In this document: in pieces, positions 35,984 to 47,475 of the stretch
Layout: every line of letters begins with the position of its first letter
How positions within the stretch are numbered: the stretch's first letter is position 1
Source of the DNA: Petrosia ficiformis
Taxonomy: Eukaryota > Porifera > Demospongiae > Haplosclerida > Petrosiidae
Direction: 5' to 3'
Length of the DNA stretch: 64,000 nucleotides
NCBI GenBank assembly: GCA_947044365.1
Contig: OX345636.1
Span: 62,927,537-62,991,536 of the forward strand
Position numbers and translations under genes: made by a program
Notes under the pieces: model-generated
Told to the model about the DNA's origin: nothing
Databases searched by the model: none
Seen by the model: the letters and a program-made list of their open reading frames with translations, nothing else

Positions 35984-37398
35984 CTTCAACCATGGACAAT
36001 TCAATTTCATGCTTGTCAATGATCTTTTGCAGGACTGACGATGTTTTTGCCTGTATTTCTGAAAACTTAAGGATCTTTGGCTGGAGCTCCTCCCATAAAT
36101 GCCTTGCTTTCGCCAAAAAGTTTGTGTCCATCACTTCTATTGTTGTGTCATTGACTACTATCCTTTTGATCTCATAGATCAGCTATGACATTGAAATCAA
36201 AAAGTAATATTATTTTATTATTTATTACCAATTTAAATCTTACATATTTTATCTCTTTTAAGGGCGGGAAGACATCCAAGACATCATAGACTGTTGGCAA
36301 GTCTTCAGCTATCCATTTAAACCGTCCCAAAAATGTTTTCTTCATTAAATTTTTGGTCACTTTCTTGTCAGGACTCTCATGCACTAAATGACTTTGTAGT
36401 TTCAATAGAAAAGTATCGTAGTCTTCCTCTTCATGTGTACTCTTTTGGGACTGAACACAGATCATTTAAAAGTATCATTTTAATCAATTGACATACCGTG
36501 TTTTCATCACTTGGTTCTAACAACTTCTTCTTTGATCCGATGAACGTCTCATGTTTGAGAACCTTTGCCTCAATTGTGTCTTCCAAGAACCCTACACAAG
36601 ATAATCATTAAACATAATGTAAGTAGTCAATTACAGGAGAGTGAATATCAATGAACTAAAGATAGGTGCATACACACAGATTCTGGGCAGCTGCACCTGC
36701 ATTTATATTTTATCTCATATCAAGACAGCTGCACCAGTAAATTAATGAACAATACATGATAATTATTTGATTGGATATACACTTACATTACAAAAATATC
36801 AATGTAAAAGTTATTAAAATGGTATAAAATTGTCAGACATACATAGCACTTTTTTTTTTCACACACAAAACTTACAATCCCATTGCCAATTGCATCCTTT
36901 AAAACAGGGTGACAAGAAACTAGTTTCCTACACACTTCAGTGTATTCAGTTGATGTTGGGAAATTGGTTTGCATCCATACCAACTGTATGAATAATTTAG
37001 TTCTAGTAGACTTCTTAACTTCATTGGATTGGATGTCTTCCATACAGTGTCGAGCAAATTGAGGAATACTGAAGCTTCTTAACCAGTCACTTTCACCAAC
37101 AATGTGAGTAACCTATCTAAATGGAGAACAAGAACAACTATATGTGATGTATAAAATGTACAGCATTTACTTCTTTTGATTCATACGAGTTAACAAGCAG
37201 CAATATACTCTTTCGCTCGCCAAGTGTACAGCCAATCTCTTTGATATTCTCCTCAGAAAGTGACAGAAATACCTTTCCATTGATTTTACTCGACCAAAAT
37301 GAAGAAACAGTTGTTGGATCTATCTCTTTTATCTGCTGACTCAGGAAATCACAAGTCTCATCATTGGAAAAGCTCTCGACTTCAGCTCTACTGGACAT
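35984..37398 (-). CDS. SAM-domain protein (SAMD3-like), five exons, 3' end not found
   Basis: Exons by GT-AG sites: 37398-37171, 37112-36876, 36591-36497, 36450-36244, 36182-35984. The frame runs through all joins without a stop. Exon 1 starts MSSRAEVESFSN and encodes a sterile alpha motif domain (about residues 12-65, ending GERKSILLLVNSY), usually a protein- or RNA-binding helical module. Exon 2 has TKLFIQLVWMQTNFPTSTEY and a CRKLVSCHPVLKDAIGNG stretch; exon 3 starts GSWKTQLRQRFSNMRR. Exon 4 has FLGRFKWIAEDLPTVYDVLD, ending FPPLKEIK. This order recalls SAMD3-like proteins, which are multicopy in some aquatic animals. The last donor (GTATTG, weak) leads to a missing C-terminal part. The start lies 141 bp from a divergent gene. 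Intact splicing suggests it may be a functional gene; a transposon-borne gene is the alternative. Confidence 0.75.
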
Positions 37399-37539
37399 AA
37401 CTACAGCTTTTTACTTCACTATCTTGCGCCTGGTTGCCAGTACTGAAGTGTGAAGAATTGTACTCAGACTTACTGCGCATGCGCAAATAAACGTGCACTA
37501 AAGTAGGAGAAAAAAATAGGTGTTTGGGGGTATATAGCG
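37399..37539. promoter_or_regulatory. bidirectional promoter with an NRF1 palindrome
   Basis: 141 bp separate two divergent start codons. At 37474-37485 lies TGCGCATGCGCA, a perfect palindromic match to the NRF1 binding consensus, which is common in animal bidirectional promoters. No TATA box is evident. Confidence 0.6.
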
Positions 37540-39310
37540 ATGGTGAATTGTCCTCTTTGTTCTTCCAGCCAATTAAAGACAGTATCAAAGTTGTTAAGTC
37601 ATATTAGAATTGCCCATGCTGATGCTGAAAACATTCAGATACAGTGTTCCCTACAGAAATGTAAATGAACTTTTAAAAAGTTTTCAACTTATCGAAATCA
37701 TATTTATAATTTCCATGATATTGGTAAACTGGAAGAAAGCGGTGAAAGTGCAGTATCAACAACAACAAACTTTACCTATGATTTGGGAGAAAATGACATT
37801 AGCAGTGTCTTGAAAGATAACGAAGATTGTTTATATCCACTATTAAGTTTAGATGATCTTCAAATAGCAGCTGCTATTTGGATTTTTAAAAAACAGAGAA
37901 CATCACCACCTTCCTTTAGCTGTCATGAATAGTCTTATCACAGATATTCAGTCCCTCTTTAATGTTTCTCTGTTACATGTTGGTAATCGTGTAAGTTCCA
38001 TCTGCAACAGGCTGGAATTGACGATTCCACAACTGAAGCAGTTTTGTCAGCATTTAGTGATTTTAGTCCATGTAGTAATATTTTCAAGAGTCTATCCTCA
38101 CAAGCAGAGCAAATGCAGTATTTTCGTTCAAATTTTGGACTCGTGGTAATTCACTTGTTCTATAAATTTCATTTGTACTATGATATGTAATTCTAACACT
38201 CCCAGGAACCTATTTAAGTTGTTTTGGGTACAAAGGTGACTCCTTGATGCTATGGATCAAAGAGACGAATAGTAGAAAAGAACAAAACCATGGTTTATAT
38301 TCCACTTCTTCAAACATTGGAAGTTCTGCTTAATAATGATACAGTTATCACTGAGGTACAGTAAGTCATTAAAAAATTAATTTTATGTGCTATTGCAAAT
38401 GTAATTTAGATTGAAAGGGGCCATAAAAAACGCCATCTTGGAATTTTGAGTGATTTTTGTGATGGCGACTATTATATAAGTCATGACATTTTTTCTGTTA
38501 ACCACAAAGCACTCCAACTTCTTTTCTACTATGACGATGTTGAGATGTGCAACCTACTGGGTTCTAGTAGAACAAAACATAAGCAAGGTAGTGTACATTT
38601 TTGAGGTAGTATTTATACTATTTGTAATTACTGTACAATGTACATACATACCTGTAGGACTGTTTTATTTCACTCTTGGAAATCTTCACCCTAAGTACCA
38701 ATCAAAACTAAGGAATATTATTTAGTGGCAATATGTCGGCATAAATTAATTAAGAAGTATTCAATTAGTAAGGTGCTGGAATCATTCATCAAGGATGTTA
38801 AGAAATTGGTAGGTACATGTACACTTGTTTATTATTGTGATGATTTGTGCTGGTGTAACCGTTTATATTTATAATAGGAGTCTGGTATTATGATGAATAT
38901 ACAAGGTGTCGAATCAATGATTTTTGGAACCATTGCACATATCGGCAGGTAATCCTGCTAGTAGTGCCTGCAGTGGTTTCAAAAAAGGCAGTACTGCATA
39001 TCGGTACTGTCAGCAGTGTTTCGCTACTGTTTATGAAACTAAGAGTATTGTGAGTTAAACATTTGTATTTCTTGCTGAACTATTATTTTTGACTGTTGCT
39101 CCAGTTTATTGAAGAAAATCTTCACTTACGCACTCTTGAAAGTCACCTAACTCATTTAGAGGGGCTACATAATGATGATGGCTCCAAGTCAACAGAGTAT
39201 GGTGTCAATGGTCGAAGTATTCTGATGGATTTGCAGTACTTTCATGTTTGTCAATGCCTAGTTCCAGATGTTATACATGACATCTTAGAGGGAGCTCTTC
39301 AATATGAATG
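37540..39310 (+). pseudogene. zinc-finger / transposase-like multi-exon gene, broken
   Basis: It begins MVNCPLCSSSQLKTVSKLL with two C2H2-like fingers (C..C 12 H..H, then CSLQKCK*TFKKFSTYRNH), the stop being TGA where arginine is expected. Then come an acidic linker, a segment ending near the donor at 38147, and short pieces at 38210-38350 (KTMVYIPLLQTLEVLLNND) and 38410-38600 (FYYDDVEMCNLLGSSRTKHK). Further pieces are VGLFYFTLGNLHPKYQSKLR (38650-38722) and VPDVIHDILEGAL (39270-39310). I remember this series from multicopy invertebrate and fish genes. The D..HD.LEG block resembles motifs of CACTA/Plavaka-like DDE transposases, but I cannot prove the family. Stops and shifts are frequent. Its 3' end is cut by the non-LTR fragment. 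Confidence 0.55.
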
Positions 39311-39613
39311 TGTCAGTGTGGCTTGGGTGTCACATTTTCCTCACCCAGTTAGATGTGTTTGTTGGCAGACCATTGATAACAATGTCCTCGGATACGGCCC
39401 ACTTAGAATCAAACATCACGATGCTCTGAGTGAAGTGGTCTGGCACACTTTGTTGATGGACAACAAAGGTGCGTTAAGGGAACAACAGTGTGGTACAAAT
39501 AACAATAATCGTCCTGGCGATGTGTTTCATCCTGATTTCAGTTTTGGCAAGCCAGGTTATTTCGATGTCAGTGTGAGGAATTCATTTCAGTCGCAATTCC
39601 TCTCACGTGCATC
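39311..39613 (+). pseudogene. non-LTR endonuclease-domain fragment, left half
   Basis: The frame contains PHPVRCVCWQ and GPLRIKHHDALSEVVWH (the CCHC-like finger), then RPGDVFHPDFSFGKPGYFDV, the catalytic PD...D-type restriction-like endonuclease core of R2-like elements. At 39611-39613 it is cut by the EnSpm-like element and resumes at 47476 in the same frame after removing that element and one TCA. No reverse transcriptase precedes it, so the copy was 5' truncated, a common outcome of target-primed reverse transcription. Confidence 0.8.
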
Positions 39614-39830
39614 ACACAGGAAAACAGCTCCCTGTGGACGGTTCTGACATTACTCGTCATAACGGATAGTAGACTGATAGAATCAAGCACGTTGTCCGTC
39701 TATGGGACGCCCACACAAAAGATCGACTGAACGGTCTCCCGCCGTCCGCGAAAATAATAAAATTTATTAATAATGTTAATAATTTAATTTTAATAACCAC
39801 CCTTTATGGAGAGTTAATCCAAGGAAAGGG

Positions 39831-39878
39831 TAGTCTGACAAGCCAGACCCTCGCGGTAAGAGGCGGAGGGTCTGGGGA
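39831..39878 (+). repeat. left terminal inverted repeat with internal hairpin
   Basis: 48 bp, identical to the right end. Inside it CCAGACCCTC (39843-39852) and GAGGGTCTGG (39866-39875) are inverted copies, so each end can form its own hairpin with a 10-bp stem and 13-base loop. Confidence 0.95.
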
Positions 39879-39956
39879 CTCTGCAGAAATATTGCAGGCC
39901 AATCAGATTAAGTTGTTCAACCACAAGTATTTAACGTCACAGATAGCGGAATAAAG

Positions 39957-41578
39957 ATGGAGTACGAGTTGGCAGTGAGAACAGCAGTAGAACGATTGGG
40001 ATATAAGAAATTGAGAGCAAAACAGTTGGAAGTAGTGACGAGTTTTTTGAAGGGAAGAGATGTATTTGCAATCCTTCCTACAGGATTTGGCAAATCACTA
40101 TGCTACGCTTGTTTGCCATTTGCCTTTGATAGTTTGCTGGGTAGGAAAGATTCTGTTGTTGCTGTGATCACTCCTCTCACAGCTATAATGAAAGATCAGG
40201 TATGCTAATTAATGATCTGATATAATAATAATAGATAATATTGTTACAGAACAATGACAAGACTAAATAATAGGTTACATAATACAAAAACACTATGAGA
40301 CTACTACAAGATACAATGTAAAACAAGTATCTTTTCATCACATAATTATAACAGTTAGATATAATTATATATGATAATTATATATTATTATATTATAAAC
40401 AATTATTATATAATTATAAATTATAGTAAAGTTTCATAATCAGAAATATTTATGATCTTCAGGTTGAAGGATGGCGATTGAGAGGCTTAAGATGTGTATG
40501 CATATGTGGTGATATGGATGATAAAGAGATCAAATCTAAAGTCACTGAAGGATATTTTCAGCTTGTGTATTTTACACCAGAACTACTACTCAGTAGACAT
40601 TGGCGGCATCTTCTTGGTGGAGATACATACCAAAAGAGACTATGTGCATTTGTTATCGATGAGGCTCGCTGTGTGAAAAAATGGTATGCAGTATATTATA
40701 GTTACAACAGTTGTAATATAGTAATTGTTTTAAATTATATTCTCATATTAACAAGGGAGATACCTTTCGAGAGAGTTTGTTACGTGTCGGGGAGGTTCGT
40801 AGTATTTTACGTGAAGGAGTCAGAGTAATGGCTTTAACTGCAACTGCCAGTTGTGATGTGAGAATGTCAGTGGAACGCCTTTTGTCAATGAAAGATCCAG
40901 TGAGAGTAATTCTGTCACCCTGTAAACAGAATTTAATGTTATGCGTGGCGTCTTTTGTATCTATTGATGTAACCTTTGCCCCTGTTGTGGAGAAACCGAG
41001 TAAATTTCCCACGTACAATTATATACTGTAGGCGGTATGAAGAATGTGCTGATATTTACCTGCATTTCAGAAGCCATATGGGAAAGGAATTCACAGAACC
41101 ACCAGGTGCACCAGACTTGTCAAAGTTCAGACTTGTGGAAATGTTCACCAGTGCAACTGATGAATCTGTGAAAGAACAGATTATTAAGTCATTTACTGAG
41201 AACTCTCCTCTTCGTATTGTATGTGCAACAATTGCATTTGGTATGGGGATAAACTGTGATGATGTACGGCAGATAATCCATGTAGGACCTTCTGATGATG
41301 CAGAATCATACATACAAGAAACTGGGAGAGGAGGGAGGGATGAGCAACCTACTTGTGCAGTTTTACTGAAAACGAAAGGGTGCAAACGATATGTAGATAA
41401 TGCAATGCTGCAGTACATGGAAAATACAAGTGTATGTCGTCGTAAAGTATTATTCGAAGGATTTGCTGGTTTTGAACACATCATTCTACAGAGATTGTGC
41501 CTGTGCTGTGACATTTGTATGAGTAGATGTGTATGTCAAAAATGTTCCATTAATCAAAGTAGGTTTGTTTTTGTTTAA
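39957..41578 (+). pseudogene. RecQ-like DNA helicase of the transposon, lightly broken
   Basis: Exon 1 (39957-40199, donor GTATGC) starts MEYELAVRTAVERLGYKK and holds a RecQ motif 0-like start and Walker A ILPTGFGKSLCY. Exon 2 (40463-40683) has FTPELLLSR and motif II VIDEARC, where RecQ proteins have DEAH. Exon 3 (about 40756 on) has ALTATA (motif III). A one-base shift near 41000 separates it from FPRTIIYCRRYEECADIY, IAFGMGINCDDVRQIIHVG (motif V) and QETGRGGRDEQ (motif VI). A cysteine cluster (CLCCDICMSRCVCQKC) closes it like a RecQ zinc module. The phase at the exon 2-3 join is off by one base. Presumed role: unwinding DNA during transposition. The lesions make the copy non-functional. Confidence 0.9.
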
Positions 41579-41657
41579 TTATTGTTATATTAATAGTATA
41601 TATAATTGTTTGAGGATAATCATTTCATTAAACATAATATATAACAAAGTATTTTTA

Positions 41658-44600
41658 ATGTGTATGATGAAGTTTGGGTATTTTTGATTTGATCCAATCA
41701 TGATGATTCATGCAGCTAAGAACATCTTTAGGGTTTGAGTATGTGGTATGTGATCGAGGTTCAACACACTCAAAGATATTGTACTTTAAAAGATCTTTCA
41801 CTACAACTTGTATATCTCTATCTGCTGATACAACAGAATGACTACTATGTTGATGAGCTGTATTGTTAACTGTATCAAAATTGTCTAACACTGGACCAAT
41901 TGTTCCTAGTGCTCTAGCAACTCTGCATATTTCTTGTTAGAACCTAATCCCTTCACTGCTTCTTTAACAATCCTATTTAAATGCTCCATATGCAAATCTT
42001 GTGGGATGTTGCACCCAGGTTTCCCATGCACATTAATAAATCTATTTCATATCAATGTTTCTGCATCTGCTGGAGAAAGCAAGAAGTCATGCTGATAGAG
42101 CAGCAGGATGGCCTCATTTCGATAATTAGTACGTCGGGAGCTATGAAATATTGGAAGTATATATCCCCAACATCTTAACACACGTGTGCCATCACCTTGT
42201 CGTATGCCATCACTAAATTCCATGTAGAAACATCCTAATCCCAATAAGAATTTTGAATATTCCATTACTTTATCTTGAGATCTTAAACAAGGTGTTGTAA
42301 AACAGAAAAATACAGAATTGCTAACTATCTTTTTTGACACTGAAATCAGTAATGCTTTCCTTTCAGCATCAGTTGCTTCAAGCCAAGTTGAGTATGGAAC
42401 TACGCTTTCTTGGGGATTATCAGAAGTACTTGACATTCCAAGAACTTTACAAGCTGCAGTAATGATCATGGACTTCACAACTACAGTTAAAAAATCTTCA
42501 CTAGCATTGAAGTCCTTTCCCGGATGCATTCTGACGTTAGAACGGTGGAGAAGATTTCGAATTTGAAACAACGTACCGTGCTCAGTTGATGACTTTACTG
42601 AGTAAAAATATTTCCAAATTATCTATTAAACATGAAAAATAAATTAACATAATAATAGATCTTGTATCCATGCATATTATATAATTATAATATATAAAAT
42701 TGTATTTACCTCAAGTAATACAACTTTGGTATGCCAGTCTTCCACTGTTGGCATGAGTCCTTCTAACCTCTGTATTGGATCATTGCCATTGGCCATTACC
42801 ATCGTGCTCTACAAGCAGTCAATTGGTCACCACCAAATTGAATTGTATGAATATTTGCTTTGGGGACATCAACAGCTTCATCTAAACCTATTACATCTTC
42901 TTTTTCAGAATACGAACAAAGAGGAACATATTTGTGAATGTGGTGCATAATATCAACCATTTCACTGGATTTATTCTCATTCTTTGTCAAGATACCTAAA
43001 GGAACCTATTATATAAAATATGAATTAAACATGTACATGCATGTGATAATTATATTACTAACCACAATAGATTTATGCAACATTTCCTTAGGAGAGTGTG
43101 ATGTATTGAAATACCACTAAAGGTTACAGAGAAGAAACTTAGGTGATCCACAAGCGTACGGGCAATGAATATTGCAATGTTTTCATGAAGTACATCATCA
43201 TCAGCTTTTGATGGAAGAAGGGAACTGGCAATTTCACTTAATGGAACTGGTAGTGTTCCCTTTCTCTGTCTACATAGGTCACTAACATTGATTCTGTTCT
43301 GGACTGCATACATGTGAAAATAGTGAAGTGACTGATGCTTGAATCGGTCATATCTCATGTATCTAGGCTTAATACTCAAATCAATATTATCACCTACCAA
43401 CTTGTAGCTATGATACGACTGATATGGAGGATCTGATCCAGTGAACTTTGTAGTTTTGTCAGATATTTCATCAACTGCTGTTGGAACATCTGGCAAAATT
43501 CGATGTTGCGATTGATCATCAATATCCATATATTCACCTTCTGTACTGTTGCATTCGCTTTCTGAATCAGAGGATAGGTCTTCCAGGATCTCATTTTCAC
43601 TAACATCATCAATTTCAGTAATTTCTGATTGATCTGATTCTGACTGGCTAATATCATCACCCTCTTCATCAGAGAACGATAACAGTGAGTTAACCTGTTG
43701 TACTTGTAGATCACTGGTTACATCCTGTAACAATAATAGTCAAGATATAGTATGTATACAAAAATGTATTGTAGTCTTGCCTTGCAATCTGGAAGAGATG
43801 CTTGAAGTTGATCCTTCCATTGTAACACCTTCCTGTCATGATTTCTTCCCAGCTCTGTTACCAGACGTATTACTGACTTATGAGACATTGATAGACCAAT
43901 TGCATTCAGTCTGCTATATACCTATTTTATATAATTACACAAAGTTACTTTGACAAATACATAGTGCTTATCACTCTTATTACCTGTGCTGATGAATGAC
44001 CAGCATATAAAATTAGGGATATGATCTTATGAAGTACGCTGAGTGTTAGATTCCGATACTTCATCAAAATAGCTGCTACTGTGCCAATCACTGCTAATCT
44101 GTTGTCACGAGCTCGTGGTGTTTTGGTTTTGGTACAAGAATAGAGGATACTTAAAAGTGTAGGAGCATGATCAGATAAATTTTGTTTCAACTAACTCCAA
44201 GTAAACTCTTTAATTTTACCGCATCGAAGTACAGAATTTACCTTATCAGAACAAACTACTTTCAGTTCTTTTCTAAGAACAATACCAAGCTTAATTAACA
44301 CTTGAGCATACATCACAGGATTCTGGAACACTTCATGAACTGCCCTTGTCATGTTCCTTCTTGCAATGGCTTTACCAATCTTTTTTCGTTTAGGAGTCAG
44401 CACATATTTGTACTGTTTTTTTCGTGAACCAACCGTTATCTATATAATCAGATGACTTGATTACATAATCAAAAGATAGCACAGATCTACCAACTAACCT
44501 GAACACAAGGACTTTTGTTACTATTTTGGACACCTTCTAGAAGTGAAGCAGCAATTAAGTCACCAGTTAAACTTGTGGTTAATTTTGCTCTAGTACTAGT

Positions 44601-44951
44601 GGTTTTCATTCGTTTTGACTTAGGTAAACATTCACCACTACAAATTGCATCAATAGCATGGCTTAAGTTTGAATCTAAATTATACACTAGTGTTGCTAAT
44701 CTTTCAAAAGCATAGAAACACACTCTACACATGTAACCAGTTTCTTCAGCATCCTGGCCCAGCAATTCATCAACATCTATGCTAATACTTTTGTCATCAG
44801 CCTTCTTTTGAATGTGAGCTTTCCAAAGTGGAACAATGTGTGCCGATGCATCGCTTCTTAAGCATCTTCTGTTACTAGAACAACCAGTTAGATTAGTTCC
44901 ACAACCGAGGCAGATTACGTTGTCCATCTTGCAATGACCACGTGTTCTCAC
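41658..44951 (-). pseudogene. transposase-like gene of the helicase transposon (DUF6589-like), broken
   Basis: Six exons: 44951-44503 (N-terminal CxxC fingers, MDNVICLGCGTNL; CRVCFYAFERL), 44439-43984, 43921-43781 (leaving by a GC donor), 43734-43063 (acidic linker, then SLHYFHMYAVQNRINVSDL), 43005-42710 (PLGILTKNENKSSEMVDI; QFGGDQLTACRAR) and 42622-41658. The last has LGLGCFYMEFSDGIRQGDGT, RNEAILLLYQHDFLLSP and NVHGKPG..DLHMEHLNR. I associate this blocks order with the DUF6589 family found next to RecQ-like helicases in animal and fungal elements (from memory). Lesions: in-frame TAG in exon 2, a shift near 43110, an indel near 42785, TGG to TGA near 42053, a shift near 41925. It converges on the helicase gene with about 80 bp between stops. 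Confidence 0.75.
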
Positions 44952-45011
44952 GTGTGCACCGCAGTACTTTTAATTAATACATTCCATCTCCACAACTAGT
45001 GAATATGCGTG

Positions 45012-45059
45012 TCCCCAGACCCTCCGCCTCTTACCGCGAGGGTCTGGCTTGTCAGACTA
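45012..45059 (-). repeat. right terminal inverted repeat
   Basis: The exact reverse complement of 39831-39878, followed by the second AGGAAAGGG. Confidence 0.95.
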
Positions 45060-45068
45060 AGGAAAGGG

Positions 45069-45993
45069 CCAAGATCGCTTTTAGACTGCCCTCACTGTGG
45101 CGAGAAGGTATCTAAAACGAGATTAGTATGATGTTTTCACCAAGAAATGGCGTACAAATGGGATGAAGAGCACTCTTACATAATCTGTTGGTAAGTTAGT
45201 CATAATCCTATATATATATATATCATTATAATACAATAATTGTAGACTTAATTTGTTTTATTATTGGCAATGAAGTTAGCTCTAGTTCTAAAGGTTTAGG
45301 CCAGAATTGGACTAATGACGAGAAGAAAAATGATTCCTTTGATGGTTCCAGTGCTGAAGGTATAGATTCAAGTACATAAAGAAAATGCTTACTACATGTA
45401 TGTAATCAATATACAGGAGAAGGCTGTACTATTCAAAATGGAGAGCTTATTATTGGAAACAGTGTTATCGATAGAAATGTTTTAGCAGGAGCTGCTAGCA
45501 CAAATTCTATGACCAATGTAGTAATTATTGTGTATATCTGCAATATATGCTTTTAGCGATTTTTTTTATTATGAGGGAGGCACCCCCCATCCCCCTGCTT
45601 AAATTGCTGAATGATTTTGTTGTTTTATAGTTCATTATGTTGTACTTCAGAAATTTTATGGGTACATGACAGCTCTGAAGAGCAGTTCAATGCTGAAGGA
45701 CTGTAAGTAGTGTGTTGATTCAGTCTTTAAATACCATGATGATAATGATGGTACATGTATTTCACTAAAGTTTATTTGAATCTATTAGTCATTATTCGTT
45801 ATTACCATGTACATTTTACATTGCAATTAATTTCTTTGTCATCAGATACCATTCAGACAGTAATAAAAACATTGTAGCAACTCTCATGACACAGCTGTAG
45901 TTGGAACATCCTAAAGAAAACCTCTGCTCATTACAAAGTATCAGAAATTATTTCATATGCTTATAAGAATACCGTGAGTGTCTGTACTATTGT

Positions 45994-46032
<39 letters not shown>

Positions 46033-46079
46033 TCAATATAATATCAATATGCATAATTGCTTATATATATATAATTATT

Positions 46080-46111
<32 letters not shown>

Positions 46112-47137
46112 CTGTTGTGTATGTTGGTCAAGGTTGTCAAGATGCCTCGTCTTTAGGCAACAACCTATCAAGATGTTTCTTCTTTTGATAGGTGACTGTT
46201 TTGTGTTTGTTGTGTATTTTGGTCAAGGTTGTCAAGATGCCTCGTCTTTAGGCAACAACCTATCAAGATGTTTCGTATTTTGATAGGTGACCATTTTGTG
46301 TTTGTTGTGTATGTTGGTCAAGGTTGTCAAGATGCCTCGTCTTTAGGCAACAACCTATCAAGATGTTTCGTCTTTTGATAGGTGACCATTTTGTGTTTGT
46401 GCATCATGTATGTGTATGTGGATTATGCATGTGTATGTGGATTGTTGGTTCTCAAGATGTTTTATGATATTTTGTGTACATATTAGTTTCACTGTTCTCA
46501 TTAGCTTTCTTTAATGTTGTAGAATCCGAATTGTGAAGAACTCTTAGAAGAATAGCTATGAATCTGTATTGTAATCATATTATTATTTAATTAATTTCTT
46601 TCACTTTCAAATGTTTACACAGATGTTACATATACTGAGAGAAGCTGCCAATTTATTTTGGGTCTTAGATATCAACAATATTAATCAGTTTATTTATTTC
46701 TATGTAGAGAAGCGATTCATCCTTACTGTGAATCACAATGGATAGTTTTTAATGACTCAAAAATTGAAAGAAAAAATAAAGTCGAATAAAACTGAAAGAA
46801 AGATAAGAAAAGACAAGCTCATGTTCATATGTCTGAAGAGGAAGATGATGATGTGGATGGTAAAATTAAAATTACTTCTGAATGGTGCTCTCAAAGTAAG
46901 TTTACACTTTACACATGCTCAATATATCTAACCCTTTTTACTGCCTAGGTGTTAATGAATCTTAAGGAAACGTTGGATTCTCAAGTTAACAGTGACAGGA
47001 AGATTCCAAGCAGCTGTATTATCAAAAGCTGCTGTAGGATCAGTTGTTTTTCTGATTGTACTCCATCTTGGGCAGTTGACCCTCAATACAGAATAATGGA
47101 AGATGATGAAATGGAACTGAGAATCTTTTTCATCTAA
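45069..47137 (+). pseudogene. remnant gene of the EnSpm-like element
   Basis: Directly right of the nested transposon is DCPHCGEKVSKTRLV, a stop (TGA), then CFHQEMAYKWDEEHSY and a GTAAGT donor. It resembles LCAHCGEGLSKKTWTKHY at 57475, so both look like N-terminal zinc modules of the same protein type, one I link tentatively to CACTA-like transposases. Later exon-like pieces occur at 45260-45360 and 45420-45520, and at 46750-46900 (acidic, SEEEDDDVDGK) and 46945-47137. They are too broken to assemble. No DDE motif remains. Confidence 0.45.
46106..46400 (+). repeat. 95-bp tandem repeat, about three copies
   Basis: GGTCAAGGTTGTCAAGATGC recurs at 46126, 46221 and 46316. Each unit holds two inverted pairs (AGGTTGT / ACAACCT and CTATCAAGATG...TTTTGATAG), so each copy can fold. 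TA microsatellite precedes it (46005-46110). Confidence 0.9.
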
Positions 47138-47475
47138 TGTAGATTAAGAGTCTCCTTGGGAACTTAGTGACACTAACAAGTAACTATTTGTTCAATAATT
47201 ATTGACAAATTATTGTTGTTTTATTATTTTATAAATTATAAATCAGTATCATTCATTATACGAATGGCCGAGTTACGCATAACAATTAATAATTAATTAA
47301 TTACAATGCTCGTTGTCATCGATGTAGACGGAGTATATCCGTCTTTCATTGGTCCAAGTACGTAGCTGTGCACGGACTTCTGGGCAGACCGTCCTCAATC
47401 CGTCGTTCGTGGTGTCGACGTCGTAAAGACGATTGACGAACTGCTCAGTCCACAAGATGCCATTTTCCTGTGTCA

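Larger units (their letters stand above)
39831..45059. mobile_element. helicase-carrying DNA transposon (AcademH-like), 5.2 kb
   Basis: The terminal inverted repeats are identical over 48 bp (39831-39878 and 45012-45059), and AGGAAAGGG is duplicated at both flanks (39822-39830, 45060-45068). The element holds two convergent genes: a RecQ-like helicase (plus, 39957-41578) and a multi-exon transposase-like gene (minus, 44951-41658). A helicase partner plus a 9-bp duplication matches what I recall of the AcademH lineage of the Academ superfamily, but the assignment needs a database comparison. Both genes carry lesions, so this copy probably moved with enzymes supplied by another. Confidence 0.85.
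39614..47472. mobile_element. EnSpm/CACTA-like DNA transposon, interrupted
   Basis: Ends CACAGGAAAA.. and, inverted, CACAGGAAAATGGC.., with about 20 of the first 25 bases matching and weaker similarity beyond (GTCCGTC/GACGGT words to about 100 bp). TCA flanks both sides (39611-39613 and 47473-47475). A 3-bp duplication and ends starting CACAG are the EnSpm/CACTA signature. Removing the element and one TCA restores the reading frame of the host non-LTR fragment across the junction, which confirms both ends. Without the nested helicase transposon it is about 2.6 kb and holds only gene remnants. Confidence 0.8.

Noticed and set aside
40743..41514. Minus-strand frames across the helicase gene
   Set aside because: Shadows of the plus-strand helicase motifs.
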